From an uncultured Prolixibacteraceae bacterium (lineage in GTDB: Bacteria > Bacteroidota > Bacteroidia > Bacteroidales > Prolixibacteraceae), in the NCBI GenBank assembly GCA_937915865.1, contig CALGIG010000082.1, positions 1 through 64,000 on the forward strand: a stretch of 64,000 nt of DNA. Reading direction: 5' to 3'. Position 1 is the first letter of the stretch. Each line of letters starts with the position of its first letter. The notes under the pieces were generated by a model. It had not been told where the DNA came from and did not search any database. It saw nothing but the letters and a program-made list of their open reading frames with translations. Both the position numbers and the translations under genes were made by a program. Positions 46,143-54,969 of this stretch are shown in pieces.

Positions 46143-47135
46143 TTATTTTTTTTGTGAACTAATCAATATTTTGTTTCCTTGTATTGAGCAATCAACATAC
46201 TTTGAGCGATCGAAATAGGTAATGGCTTCCAGGATGCTTTCGCGGTTCAGTACCCCGGTAAACCTGCGGGTTTTTACTTGTTCGTCGCAAAAAACAATGT
46301 CAACATCGAACCAGCGTTCGAGTTTGGGTTTTAGCTCGGCCAGCGTTTCGTTACGAAACACAAACCGGCCTTCAGTCCAACTGGTTTCTGATGAGGTGTC
46401 GGTCAGTTTTTGTACGGTTGTCTTTTTGTTTTCTTTATCAAAGGTTAATTTTTGGTCGGGGTTCATGAGCCAGTACTGGTTGTTTGCCGTTAACCTGACA
46501 CTTCCTTCAATCAGGGTGGTTGATACCGATTTCTCGTTGGGATAGGCTTTTAAGTTGAATTTTGTACCAAGCACCTCTATGTTAATGTCTTTTGTCTTTA
46601 CCTGGAATGGATGGGCTTTGTCTTTCGATACCTCGAAAAAGGCTTCGCCTTCGAGGGTAACCTTGCGGCCATTTCTGAAGTTTGAATTAAAACTTAACTT
46701 GCTGCCCGAATTAAGTGAAACATGCGAACTGTCGGGCAAAACAACATCGGACTTGTCGCCATACGCACACGAGATTGTGGTCGTCGAGTCGGTAGCAGTC
46801 CCCTGTTTCCCCAGGTAATAACTTACCGGAAGCGCCAGCGCAAGGATTACAATGGCTGCGTATTTTAACAGGTTGCCTGTGCTGATTAAACGGGCTGGTT
46901 TTTCCTGTGTTTTATGGATGTGCGCTCTGAATTTTTGGATGGCTTCTTCCAGATGAAAACCATCGGCATTGGTCTGTGTCCCGGAACTTAACCAGATTTC
47001 ACGAAGATCGGAATACAACTTTTTATTTTCGGGCGATTGGTCAAGCCATTCGGAGATCGTCTTTTTTTCGTTCGGACTTGATTCTCCTGAAAACAAACGG
47101 ATAAGCAAGACGTGGATGTCGGGTTGGTTTTCCAT
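46143..47135 (-). CDS. FecR-family anti-sigma factor (FecR-2)
   Basis: 330-aa inner-membrane regulator. The ATG at 47135 (MENQPDIHVLLIRLF) is preferred over one 30 bases upstream because the typical N-terminal helix begins there. A short cytoplasmic sigma-binding part is followed by one membrane helix (about 83-100, YAAIVILALALPVSYYL) and the periplasmic FecR domain (TTISCAYGDKSDVVLPDSSHVSLNSGSKLSF, then GTKFNLKAYP). It passes the SusC-2 signal to sigma-2, encoded 66 bases upstream. Confidence 0.93.
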   Translation of the reverse strand: MENQPDIHVLLIRLFSGESSPNEKKTISEWLDQSPENKKLYSDLREIWLSSGTQTNADGFHLEEAIQKFRAHIHKTQEKPARLISTGNLLKYAAIVILALALPVSYYLGKQGTATDSTTTISCAYGDKSDVVLPDSSHVSLNSGSKLSFNSNFRNGRKVTLEGEAFFEVSKDKAHPFQVKTKDINIEVLGTKFNLKAYPNEKSVSTTLIEGSVRLTANNQYWLMNPDQKLTFDKENKKTTVQKLTDTSSETSWTEGRFVFRNETLAELKPKLERWFDVDIVFCDEQVKTRRFTGVLNRESILEAITYFDRSKYVDCSIQGNKILISSQKK

Positions 47136-47201
47136 TTTTTTATTTTTTACAATTACCAGATGCAAAAAATGGAAATACCCTGTATGGTAAACCGATTTTT
47201 T

Positions 47202-47909
47202 TTACTTCAGTAATAAAAAAAGCAGGAAAGCCGGGAGATAATCCTTGAGTTTTTGCCGAAGCGTAAGGGTCGCTTTCGCCAGGTGCATTTCGACTGTTTT
47301 TACCGAAATCCCCAATTCATCAGCAATTTCTTTGTTTTTCTTTCCTTCAAATCGCTTTAGCCTGAATACTTTCTGTTGTTGCCCGGGTAGTTGAACAACA
47401 GCTTCTTCTATAGTCGAATTTATACGCTCCATAGTCAGGCTTTGCTCGTCCACCTCTTCTGAAAGGGTATAAAAAGCAATGTTTTCGGACAAGGTACTTT
47501 CGAAATATTCCTGAATCGATTGATCTTTTTTTAGCTTTCGCAGGTACAAGAGCGAATTGTTACAAACGGCCTGAAACAGGTACGATTTTATCGAAGTATT
47601 GATATGAAGCGACTTCCTGTTTTCCCAAATGCGCATGAAAGTGTCTGAAACGATTTCTTCGGCTACATCTTTTCGCCCAACATATCTCCGTGAATAGGAA
47701 CAAAGCGGAATATAATACTCCCGGAACAGGGAAATATAGGTTTCCTCGTTCCCAACAATCAGGCCGGTGATGATGTTGTCGGGCAATGTGTAGCAATTTT
47801 GGTCGCAAAAGTATGAATTTTTATTTTCTGGTAGCAGCAGTCGATTCAATAGGTGTGAAACAAAAAATCCTTTGTTGGTTTCACCGGCTAATGAAAGTTT
47901 TTTACTCAT
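47202..47909 (-). CDS. ECF RNA polymerase sigma factor (sigma-2)
   Basis: 235-aa sigma-70-family ECF factor. Region 2 (LFREYYIPLCSYSRRYVGRKDVAEEIVSDTFMRIWENR, about 60-98) and region 4 (VFRLKRFEGKKNKEIADELGISVKTVEMHLAKATLTLRQKL) are clear. The N-terminus carries about 45 residues more than usual before region 2; no later ATG precedes region 2, though a GTG near residue 52 is possible. The ATG at 47909 is enclosed in a 9-bp hairpin. It heads a sigma/FecR/SusC/SusD operon. Confidence 0.92.
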   Translation of the reverse strand: MSKKLSLAGETNKGFFVSHLLNRLLLPENKNSYFCDQNCYTLPDNIITGLIVGNEETYISLFREYYIPLCSYSRRYVGRKDVAEEIVSDTFMRIWENRKSLHINTSIKSYLFQAVCNNSLLYLRKLKKDQSIQEYFESTLSENIAFYTLSEEVDEQSLTMERINSTIEEAVVQLPGQQQKVFRLKRFEGKKNKEIADELGISVKTVEMHLAKATLTLRQKLKDYLPAFLLFLLLK

Positions 47910-47936
47910 CCGACGAGCAGGAGCTCATCGGATGAG
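47905..47936 (-). promoter_or_regulatory. Hairpin enclosing the sigma-2 start codon
   Basis: CTCATCCGA (47905-47913) pairs perfectly with TCGGATGAG (47928-47936), loop 14 bases. The start codon (47907-47909) lies within the 3' arm of the mRNA stem. No T-run follows. Confidence 0.6.
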
Positions 47937-47946
47937 CATAAACTAC

Positions 47947-49593
47947 TTAATTCGTAGTTAAAACATCAGGCGAGATGATTTGCCGGGGGATTCCGGGGCC
48001 GCTGATCAGGCAATTTAAAAAACATCCGCCGCCGGCATTGAAATACTCTACTTTAATCTGATGCTTCCCTTTGGTAAGGGTTACCGATCCTTGCTTTTCC
48101 TGTACGCCATGGTCGCCATCGTTGTCAACAGTGAGCTTTTCGTCGATATACAGTTTGCTCCCATCGTCAGACAAGGTCGAGAACGTATATTGACCGTCGG
48201 TTGCGATGTTTATCAAGCCATTGAACACAACTGCTGTATTTTCAGTTATTTGGGCTTCAATATCGTCGGTGTTTATTTCGAGCATTTTCCCTTTCGAACT
48301 TGGTTTTAGTATGGCAAAGTCGGGAACTTTGGTCAGGTTGCTGCACTTGTACAGGGTGAAATTTACACCGGTATTTGCAGCAGGTTGCTTAATCACCCTG
48401 AAATAGCCTTTCGAACAGTCGCTCTTTTTGCCGTCGTTGCCAAAATAAGCGGCTCTGACTACCCCCGATGATGCGATTTCGAATGGATGCTGATAAACTT
48501 CGGAATGCGCTGTGGGGATCGTCCCGTCAGTTGTATATCGTATTTTCCCGTCGGAGCCGGCACTTGTAATGGTTACCGTTGCTTTTTGATTGACGTACAA
48601 ACCGCCAACTTCGCCGTTGGGTTTGTTGGGCGAAATAACCGGGATGTAAGTCGATGGCGCCATAAAGCTGCCAATCAGGTTTTTGGGTTCGGGCGAGCCG
48701 GCAAAGGCACATTCAACCGGGCGTCCTTCCCAGGCCTGGGGTATTTCGGCATGAAAAACATAGGCCGAAGTTGCTGCCACATCGTAAAGTCTTACCAGTG
48801 CCGGTATTTCATATCCTTTTTTTACACTGTTTCCATACAGGATGAAGGGAACTTCATTGCCCTGGAGTGTTTCATGTCCGTGGTCTTTCCCTTTTCCGCC
48901 ATGATCGGCAACAATAATGAAAAGTGTTTCGTCGAATATGCCGGCCTCTTTGGTCGAATTAACAATTTCACCGGCCAGTTTATCGGCCAGTTCTACCGCC
49001 TTTAAATAGTTGGGAGTCATGTGCCCATACACATGCCCGGCATGGTCGCACTGATCAAAATGGATAAATAAATAATTCGGTTTATCTTTTTTAATGACCT
49101 CGATAACCTTGTCGGCAGTTGCCCGCTCGTCCTTGCAGGTAGCATCAATATCGACAAACTGATGGTCGTAAAGGTTGCCAAAACCATCCCACTGGTAGAT
49201 GGCGGCAGTTTTTAATGAACTATTACTTTTTTTCAGGATATAGAAAATATCGGGATAGCGTGAATTTTCGGTAGTTACCACAGGCGGAAGGTTGTAGTTA
49301 TCGACCCGCCAGTCGTTGCTTGTTACGCCCGTCAGCGCTACGCCGGAGCTTGTCAGCATGGCTTCCCAGTTTGGGGAGCTAATGGTAGGCATCACGTTTC
49401 GCGCATGTAACGAATAGGCTCCATTTTTCATGTATTCATGTAAATTTGGGGTGTTGGCCTGCATAACCCCGCCCACCGACATGGCGTCGACTCCAATTAC
49501 AATGACATGCTTTATGTTTCCCGTTGCCCCGACCGGGTTAATGGAAAACCACCCGAAGCAGAGTAGCAAAAAAGAAATAATTGTGTTTTTCAT
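47947..49593 (-). CDS. Alkaline-phosphatase-superfamily phosphodiesterase with PA14 domain
   Basis: 548-aa secreted protein. The N-terminal type I phosphodiesterase/nucleotide pyrophosphatase-like domain (about 25-320) has the metal block VIVIGVDAM, a Ser nucleophile in MPTISSPNW, and VADHGGKGKDHGHE. A chitobiase C-terminal-like beta segment (IRYTTDGTIPTAHSEVY, about 350-405) and a PA14 carbohydrate-binding domain (about 410-545, YTFSTLSDDGSKLYIDEKLTVDNDG) follow. It sits 171 bases after SusD-1 beyond a hairpin and 37 bases before sigma-2. It likely removes phosphate or phosphodiester groups from the imported glycan. Confidence 0.85.
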   Translation of the reverse strand: MKNTIISFLLLCFGWFSINPVGATGNIKHVIVIGVDAMSVGGVMQANTPNLHEYMKNGAYSLHARNVMPTISSPNWEAMLTSSGVALTGVTSNDWRVDNYNLPPVVTTENSRYPDIFYILKKSNSSLKTAAIYQWDGFGNLYDHQFVDIDATCKDERATADKVIEVIKKDKPNYLFIHFDQCDHAGHVYGHMTPNYLKAVELADKLAGEIVNSTKEAGIFDETLFIIVADHGGKGKDHGHETLQGNEVPFILYGNSVKKGYEIPALVRLYDVAATSAYVFHAEIPQAWEGRPVECAFAGSPEPKNLIGSFMAPSTYIPVISPNKPNGEVGGLYVNQKATVTITSAGSDGKIRYTTDGTIPTAHSEVYQHPFEIASSGVVRAAYFGNDGKKSDCSKGYFRVIKQPAANTGVNFTLYKCSNLTKVPDFAILKPSSKGKMLEINTDDIEAQITENTAVVFNGLINIATDGQYTFSTLSDDGSKLYIDEKLTVDNDGDHGVQEKQGSVTLTKGKHQIKVEYFNAGGGCFLNCLISGPGIPRQIISPDVLTTN

Positions 49594-49651
49594 ATATAAA
49601 TTTTTTAATGACTAAATTTCTGTTTATCTGAATGTTTAGCTTCAAAAGAAA

Positions 49652-49704
49652 CCGGGACCAGCTAAAATGAGAACCTAAGATTCTATGCTTTTAACCAGTC
49701 CCGG
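49652..49704 (-). terminator. Hairpin after SusD-1
   Basis: Inverted repeats CCGGGAC (49652-49658) with 49698-49704, and TAAAA (49663-49667) with 49689-49693. It lies between SusD-1 (stop at 49765) and the phosphodiesterase gene. No long T-run, so it may be a partial terminator. Confidence 0.5.
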
Positions 49705-49764
49705 CATTTTATTATTCACGTTGCCTGTTGTTTCCGAACAGGTGAAAGAATTGTAATTAAACGA

Positions 49765-51297
49765 CTATTTTACATCCCACCAAACATGTGTGGTCAGGGC
49801 ATCACCACCTGTTCCAAGCATTTGTACGGCAGTGTTGTAGTTATCAGTGTTGATCGTCAACTCATCAGATGGATAAAGTACCCTTGATGGGATATAACCG
49901 CCACTATTAGGGCCTGGTGTAATTGTTGGCACGCCAACGCGTCTCCATTCCGACCAGGCTTCGAACCCACACATAAAGAGCGATAACCATTTCTGGGTAT
50001 AAATCTTATTGAGTTTTTCGGTAGTTGTACCAGTATAGGCAACTGCCGATTGTGCGTAATAGCTGTCCAAAGGAGTAAGCTGTGCGGCTGTAGGCCTTAC
50101 AAAGTTTGAAGGGATACGGCTTGCATAGTAAGCAAACTGGCTTTTAATTCCATTCATATAATAAGTTGCAGCGTCACCGGTAGTAATAAAACTACGTTCT
50201 TTAGCTTCGGCAAGGATAAACTGAACTTCGGAGTAAGAAACGAAAACCGTTTGTGCTGCAGTCATCGAGGCATAATTTGGGCTATAGGAATAAGGTGCCC
50301 ATAAAAGGCCGGGAGCCGATTGGTACTGAGGGCCTCCGTTCCATGAATTAGCAGCGGCATCAGTAATGCCATTAGGTACCCCAAAGTATTGTGGGTCGTT
50401 TGTACTTGCCGATGCCGAGGTAGGCATGGCAAACAATGCTATACGAGGATCGTTAATTGCTTTTAACTGAGTTTCCATGTTATATGCCAATTTAAACGAA
50501 GATGAATAGTTGCTGACATTACCCCGGTACGAAGGATGGGCATTTTCTTTGGTTGCCAGGTATTGCAAGGCAGCCTGATCGGCATTGGATGTAAATAACG
50601 GGTATGTAGTTGGATCACTTACTATTTTCTGCATTTCGGTCGATGGGTCAACCCGGTCACTTTGTCTAAGCAATACCCTCAAACGAAGTGCATTGGCAAA
50701 CATTTTCCATTTTTTTACATCACCACTGTACAGAATATCCCCGTTCACTACTTCGCTTGTCGATCCCAGCATTGAATTCGCTTTATCAAGGTCGGAAAGT
50801 ATCCCTTTGTAGATGTCTTCCTGAGAATCGTATTTGGCAAAATTTACACCGCTGGCGGCCTTTCCGGCTTCGCTGTAAGGCACAGGGCCGTAGAGATCGG
50901 TTAACGACTGGAACATAAAACATTTCAAAACCAGAAATATCCCTTTATAATTAGCATACCCTTGTTCTTCTGAAATGGTAATAGCATTGGACAGATCCCT
51001 GTAAGTTGAATAATAATCCCAGAGGTAATAACCTTTAGCATCAGACCGGGACAAGTTGGTAAAGCAACTTCCAAATTCATCAGAAAGCTGGTCTGCAAAA
51101 ACTGTTCCCCTCGAAAAAGATGCACTCCATAAAGCATCTGCATTCGACCGGATAATATTAGGAAGCAAAAGGCCTGGATTAGTTATGTTATCAGTTTCGT
51201 TCGGATTTGTATTGATATCCTCAAAATCTTTCGTACAACTAACTATAACAAAGCTTGTTAATAGACATATTGTCAAGAGTTTAAATTTATTTTTCAT
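49765..51297 (-). CDS. SusD-like lipoprotein (SusD-1)
   Basis: 510-aa outer-membrane lipoprotein of the SusD-like-2 type. Lipobox VIVSC with C21, followed by TKDFEDINTNPN, typical of this group. Family blocks FLVLKCFMFQSLTDLYGPVPYSEA, KKWKMFANALRLRVLLRQS and VSYSEVQFILAEAKERSF are visible. It lies 11 bases after SusC-1, an operon spacing typical of SusCD pairs. The ligand is unknown. Confidence 0.94.
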   Translation of the reverse strand: MKNKFKLLTICLLTSFVIVSCTKDFEDINTNPNETDNITNPGLLLPNIIRSNADALWSASFSRGTVFADQLSDEFGSCFTNLSRSDAKGYYLWDYYSTYRDLSNAITISEEQGYANYKGIFLVLKCFMFQSLTDLYGPVPYSEAGKAASGVNFAKYDSQEDIYKGILSDLDKANSMLGSTSEVVNGDILYSGDVKKWKMFANALRLRVLLRQSDRVDPSTEMQKIVSDPTTYPLFTSNADQAALQYLATKENAHPSYRGNVSNYSSSFKLAYNMETQLKAINDPRIALFAMPTSASASTNDPQYFGVPNGITDAAANSWNGGPQYQSAPGLLWAPYSYSPNYASMTAAQTVFVSYSEVQFILAEAKERSFITTGDAATYYMNGIKSQFAYYASRIPSNFVRPTAAQLTPLDSYYAQSAVAYTGTTTEKLNKIYTQKWLSLFMCGFEAWSEWRRVGVPTITPGPNSGGYIPSRVLYPSDELTINTDNYNTAVQMLGTGGDALTTHVWWDVK

Positions 51298-51308
51298 TTT
51301 TGTTCAGA

Positions 51309-54300
51309 TTAGAATTTAAAACTTACGTTAAAACCAAAACTCCTGGTTGAAGGAAGCGCCATATTTTCCTGTCCTGGTACTAACCCATTACCGGAAGTAG
51401 CAACCGAAACTTCGGGGTCGAAATGCTGGTTACTTTTAGGTGTCCACAATAACAAATTACGGCCAACAAGGGCTACGGTAACATCTTTTATTAAGTGATT
51501 GAATACTTTACTTGGAATTGAATATCCTAACTTCACTTCTCTAAGCTTCATGTAAGTAGCATCGAACAATTGACCTTCAGGAATGTGGTCGGTTAATTTC
51601 TTGATGAACGAACGAGCCGATGTGCCATAAACCCCGGTGCTGTAAGTGCCATCGGTACTTGTATTATTGGCGACGTATTGTCCGTTAACCAAAGCTGCTC
51701 CTTCCATGTAATAATTGCTGCTGTATTCTTGTCCAACGGGTCTTGCTTCACGTCCTTTAAGACTTTCGACCAACTCGCCGGCTCCGTTTGCTTTGTTATA
51801 GAATCTTGAAACAAATTCTCCGCCATAGTGAATATCAACCAATACGCCTAAACTGAAGTTTTTATACATAAACTCGTTAGAAAGGCTTCCAATCCAGTCA
51901 GGGTTGGCATTTCCCAGGTGAATGTAACTGGAAGTAGCTAATGGAGCCCCGTTGGAGCCGATTATAATCTGGCCTTTCATTGGCCCTTCACTTACTCGTT
52001 GGTAACCAGGTCCGTAGAGGGCACCAGTTCGTTCGCCTACAACAGCTTGGGTGGCAACATCTTCGGCCTCAGCAGCCTGAACGATCTTATCGACACCTGA
52101 TACGAGTTTTATCACTTTCCCGCGGTTTGTCGAGAAATTAAATGTAGCATCCCATTTGAAATCGGTTGTTCTTACCGGAACTAAATTCAGCATAATTTCA
52201 AACCCTTTGTTTTGTATTTCGCCGGCATTAATCATCCTCGAACCGTAACCAGATGAGATGGCTAATGGTAGCTGGATAATCTGGTTTTTCGAACGGATGT
52301 CGTAATAGGTAAGGTCAACGTTCACACGATTGTCAAAAAGTTTAACTTCTGTTCCAAATTCGTAAGTGAAAACTTTTTCAGGTTTTAATTCGGTATTAGG
52401 CAGGGTACTTCCCGAACTTAGCGCGTAAGAGTCGCCCCATGAGGGGGTTACAAAGCTATAGGTACTTCTTAATGAATAAGGATTCGTATCGTTACCCACA
52501 CTGGCTAAACCCATTCTAACTTTGGCCTGGTCAACCCAATGCGGCAGTGTGACAATTTTATCAACAAGGGTACTAAACGATACCGATGGATAGAAATAGG
52601 AGTTTGTGCTTGAAGGCAATGTACTCGACCAGTCGTTGCGGAAAGTTAAATCGAGGTAGTAAGTACTCTTATAATCCATTTGTGTAAAGACATACAAGCT
52701 GTTTATGCGTTTGTGCGAGGTGTTCGAACTGCTTTGTAACGTTGAGGCGCTGTTGGCAATTGAGTATAGTCCGGGGATCAGTAAGGTAGGTGCCACAACC
52801 GAACGGTAGCGGTTACGGCGGTCCATACTGTTACCACCTAGCGAGGCACGGTAATTAAAGTCCTGGCCAACTCGGTCTTTCCAGGTAAGAAGGAAATCGT
52901 AATTCTGTTCCTGATAGAAAAGATAATCTTCGCGGTAGCTGCCTTTTTCGTAACTAACTGTACTAACAGCCCATTTCATCGGACGGAAATCGTTATACAC
53001 ATCGGTACCAACCCTGCCCATGAGGCTTAACTTGCTGGTAATATCGTAGTTTAACGAGATGTTTCCATACAAACGGTCTTTGTTTTGGCCTTTCGTATTT
53101 TCGTATTGCAGGAAGAACGGGTTGTTGTGGTTTTCGCCATAGTTATACTGAAACTGTTTAATCCCATCCAAGCCGGTCTGCCAGTAATCTTTTAAAGCGT
53201 TCATATCGCAGTTCCGGCCAAACCAGGTCACGAAATACATAAAAGTATTCCGTCCGTAACCGTTGTCAGGTCGGTTGGTACTTGATGTTTTGACGTAATC
53301 AGCCGATACATTCACCCTGATTTTGTCGGTTAATTTGTAATTCGATTTAAATGCAACCGTGTTTCTTGTCAGGTTGTTGTTCGGGATAACGCCTTTTTCG
53401 TCAAGGTTGGTGTACGAAATCCTGAAATCGCCTTTTTCATTCGATCCGGTTAAAGCAACATTATTATAGTAGGTGTGTCCTGTGCCAAAAAAGTCGCGAA
53501 TATTGTTTGGTCTTGATACCCATGGTGTTTCAATGATATCACCACGATTGGGGTTGTCAACATCGCCACCGCGCATTCCACCGGTTGTTGGCGAGAAATA
53601 TTGTTTTGCAGTGGTGCCAACGTCGAGGCGTGGTCCCCAGCTTTCGTCGTAGCTGTCGTTTATACCATCCGGGTAAATCGAACTGCTTTTACCAAAGTTC
53701 GAACCTACATATATCCCATTGTTCCCTTGTCCGAATTTATTCTGAAATTTGGGTAAGCGCAGAAGGGTTTCGAAAGTTGTTCCCGAATTGACCGAAACGC
53801 CAATCCCCTTGCCTTGTTTGCCCGACTTGGTTACAATAACAATAGCGCCGTTGGCAGCACGCGAACCATACAAAGCTGAAGCAGCCGGCCCTTTCAATAC
53901 TGTCATCGATTCAACATCGGCTGGGTTTACTTCACCAGAACTATTTCCATAGTCGGCTGATGTTGAGTTTGATACACCATCGTTACCCATTGGAACTCCA
54001 TCAACAACAAATAAAGGTTGGTTCGATTGTAACGACAGCGATGATTCTCCACGCATGGTAATTCTTGAACTGGAACCAACGGCCCCACCCGAAACAATAT
54101 TAACCCCGGCGACTTTACCAGCCAATGAATTAACAAAGTTTGTTTCTCGGGCAACATTCAGCTGGTCGCCTTTTATTTCCTGAACAGCATAGCCAAGGCC
54201 TTTCTTTTCGCGTGAAATACCAAGGGCTGTAACTACAACTTCGTTAATGCCAATTGTTTCATCACGCATGACAACATTAATGACATCCTGGTTGCCAATG

Positions 54301-54881
54301 TTAACTTCCATGGTTTTCATCCCAACAAACGAAAACACAAGCGTGGCATTATTTGGAATTTTGGAAAGACTATATTTCCCATCAACGTCGGTTATTACCC
54401 CGGTTGTTGTTCCTTTTAGAACAATAGATACACCTGGTAACGAATTTCCTGAAGAATCAGTAACTTTTCCGGTAACCGTTTTTTGTTGTTCTGCCGATCC
54501 TGTCGCATTTTCGGTATCGGTAAATAAAACATAGTTGTTATTGAACGAACGGTATTTCACATTGGTTCCTTCAAAAAGCATTTCCAACACTTCAGTAATA
54601 CTTTTCGAATTGCAGTTAATATCAATTCTGCGCTCAACATTTATGTTGTTCGCATTATACATAAAACGGAAATCGGTTTGCTCCTCTATTAACTTTAGGA
54701 TGTTATTCACTGATTCTTTCTCAGCTTTTAAGCTTAGGCGGCCATTACTCTGGGAAAATACTCCAGCCGATACTTGAAAGAAAAGCGCAAATAAAAGAAA
54801 GCTTGTTAATTTCATAATTCTACACAATTGTTTCGTGCCGGGTATTCTCCAGCAACGAAAATTCCATCGTTTTTTTTTCAT
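51309..54881 (-). CDS. SusC-like TonB-dependent receptor with STN domain (SusC-1)
   Basis: 1190-aa outer-membrane transporter. The long N-terminus (MKKKRWNFRCWRIPGTKQLC) before the signal helix is common in this class, so the start at 54881 is kept. Then come the STN domain (LSLKAEKESVNNILKLIEEQTDFRF, about 50-125), the carboxypeptidase-regulatory-like domain (TVTGKVTDSSGNSLPGVSIVLKG), the plug (VLKGPAASALYGSRAANGAIVIVTK) and a barrel ending FGFNVSFKF. It is paired with SusD-1, and signals through FecR-1 encoded just upstream. Confidence 0.95.
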   Translation of the reverse strand: MKKKRWNFRCWRIPGTKQLCRIMKLTSFLLFALFFQVSAGVFSQSNGRLSLKAEKESVNNILKLIEEQTDFRFMYNANNINVERRIDINCNSKSITEVLEMLFEGTNVKYRSFNNNYVLFTDTENATGSAEQQKTVTGKVTDSSGNSLPGVSIVLKGTTTGVITDVDGKYSLSKIPNNATLVFSFVGMKTMEVNIGNQDVINVVMRDETIGINEVVVTALGISREKKGLGYAVQEIKGDQLNVARETNFVNSLAGKVAGVNIVSGGAVGSSSRITMRGESSLSLQSNQPLFVVDGVPMGNDGVSNSTSADYGNSSGEVNPADVESMTVLKGPAASALYGSRAANGAIVIVTKSGKQGKGIGVSVNSGTTFETLLRLPKFQNKFGQGNNGIYVGSNFGKSSSIYPDGINDSYDESWGPRLDVGTTAKQYFSPTTGGMRGGDVDNPNRGDIIETPWVSRPNNIRDFFGTGHTYYNNVALTGSNEKGDFRISYTNLDEKGVIPNNNLTRNTVAFKSNYKLTDKIRVNVSADYVKTSSTNRPDNGYGRNTFMYFVTWFGRNCDMNALKDYWQTGLDGIKQFQYNYGENHNNPFFLQYENTKGQNKDRLYGNISLNYDITSKLSLMGRVGTDVYNDFRPMKWAVSTVSYEKGSYREDYLFYQEQNYDFLLTWKDRVGQDFNYRASLGGNSMDRRNRYRSVVAPTLLIPGLYSIANSASTLQSSSNTSHKRINSLYVFTQMDYKSTYYLDLTFRNDWSSTLPSSTNSYFYPSVSFSTLVDKIVTLPHWVDQAKVRMGLASVGNDTNPYSLRSTYSFVTPSWGDSYALSSGSTLPNTELKPEKVFTYEFGTEVKLFDNRVNVDLTYYDIRSKNQIIQLPLAISSGYGSRMINAGEIQNKGFEIMLNLVPVRTTDFKWDATFNFSTNRGKVIKLVSGVDKIVQAAEAEDVATQAVVGERTGALYGPGYQRVSEGPMKGQIIIGSNGAPLATSSYIHLGNANPDWIGSLSNEFMYKNFSLGVLVDIHYGGEFVSRFYNKANGAGELVESLKGREARPVGQEYSSNYYMEGAALVNGQYVANNTSTDGTYSTGVYGTSARSFIKKLTDHIPEGQLFDATYMKLREVKLGYSIPSKVFNHLIKDVTVALVGRNLLLWTPKSNQHFDPEVSVATSGNGLVPGQENMALPSTRSFGFNVSFKF

Positions 54882-54913
54882 AAATTTGAAGTGTTAATGT
54901 TTAAAAATTAATA

Positions 54914-54930
54914 CAATCACCTGGTGATTG
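54914..54930. promoter_or_regulatory. Palindrome in SusC-1 leader
   Basis: CAATCACC-T-GGTGATTG: 8-bp arms with one central base, close behind the fecR/susC hairpin. It could be an operator or a second RNA stem. Confidence 0.4.
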
Positions 54931-54932
54931 TT

Positions 54933-54961
54933 AGAAGGAAAGTCTGCAACACTTTCCTTCT
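54933..54961 (-). promoter_or_regulatory. Hairpin between FecR-1 and SusC-1
   Basis: A perfect 11-bp stem (54933-54943 with 54951-54961) with a 7-base loop, 8 bases past the FecR-1 stop. No T-run follows on the minus strand. It resembles the hairpin at 46079-46107 in place, stem length, loop length and 5' arm (AGAAGGAA). Confidence 0.65.
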
Positions 54962-54969
54962 TTTATTTT

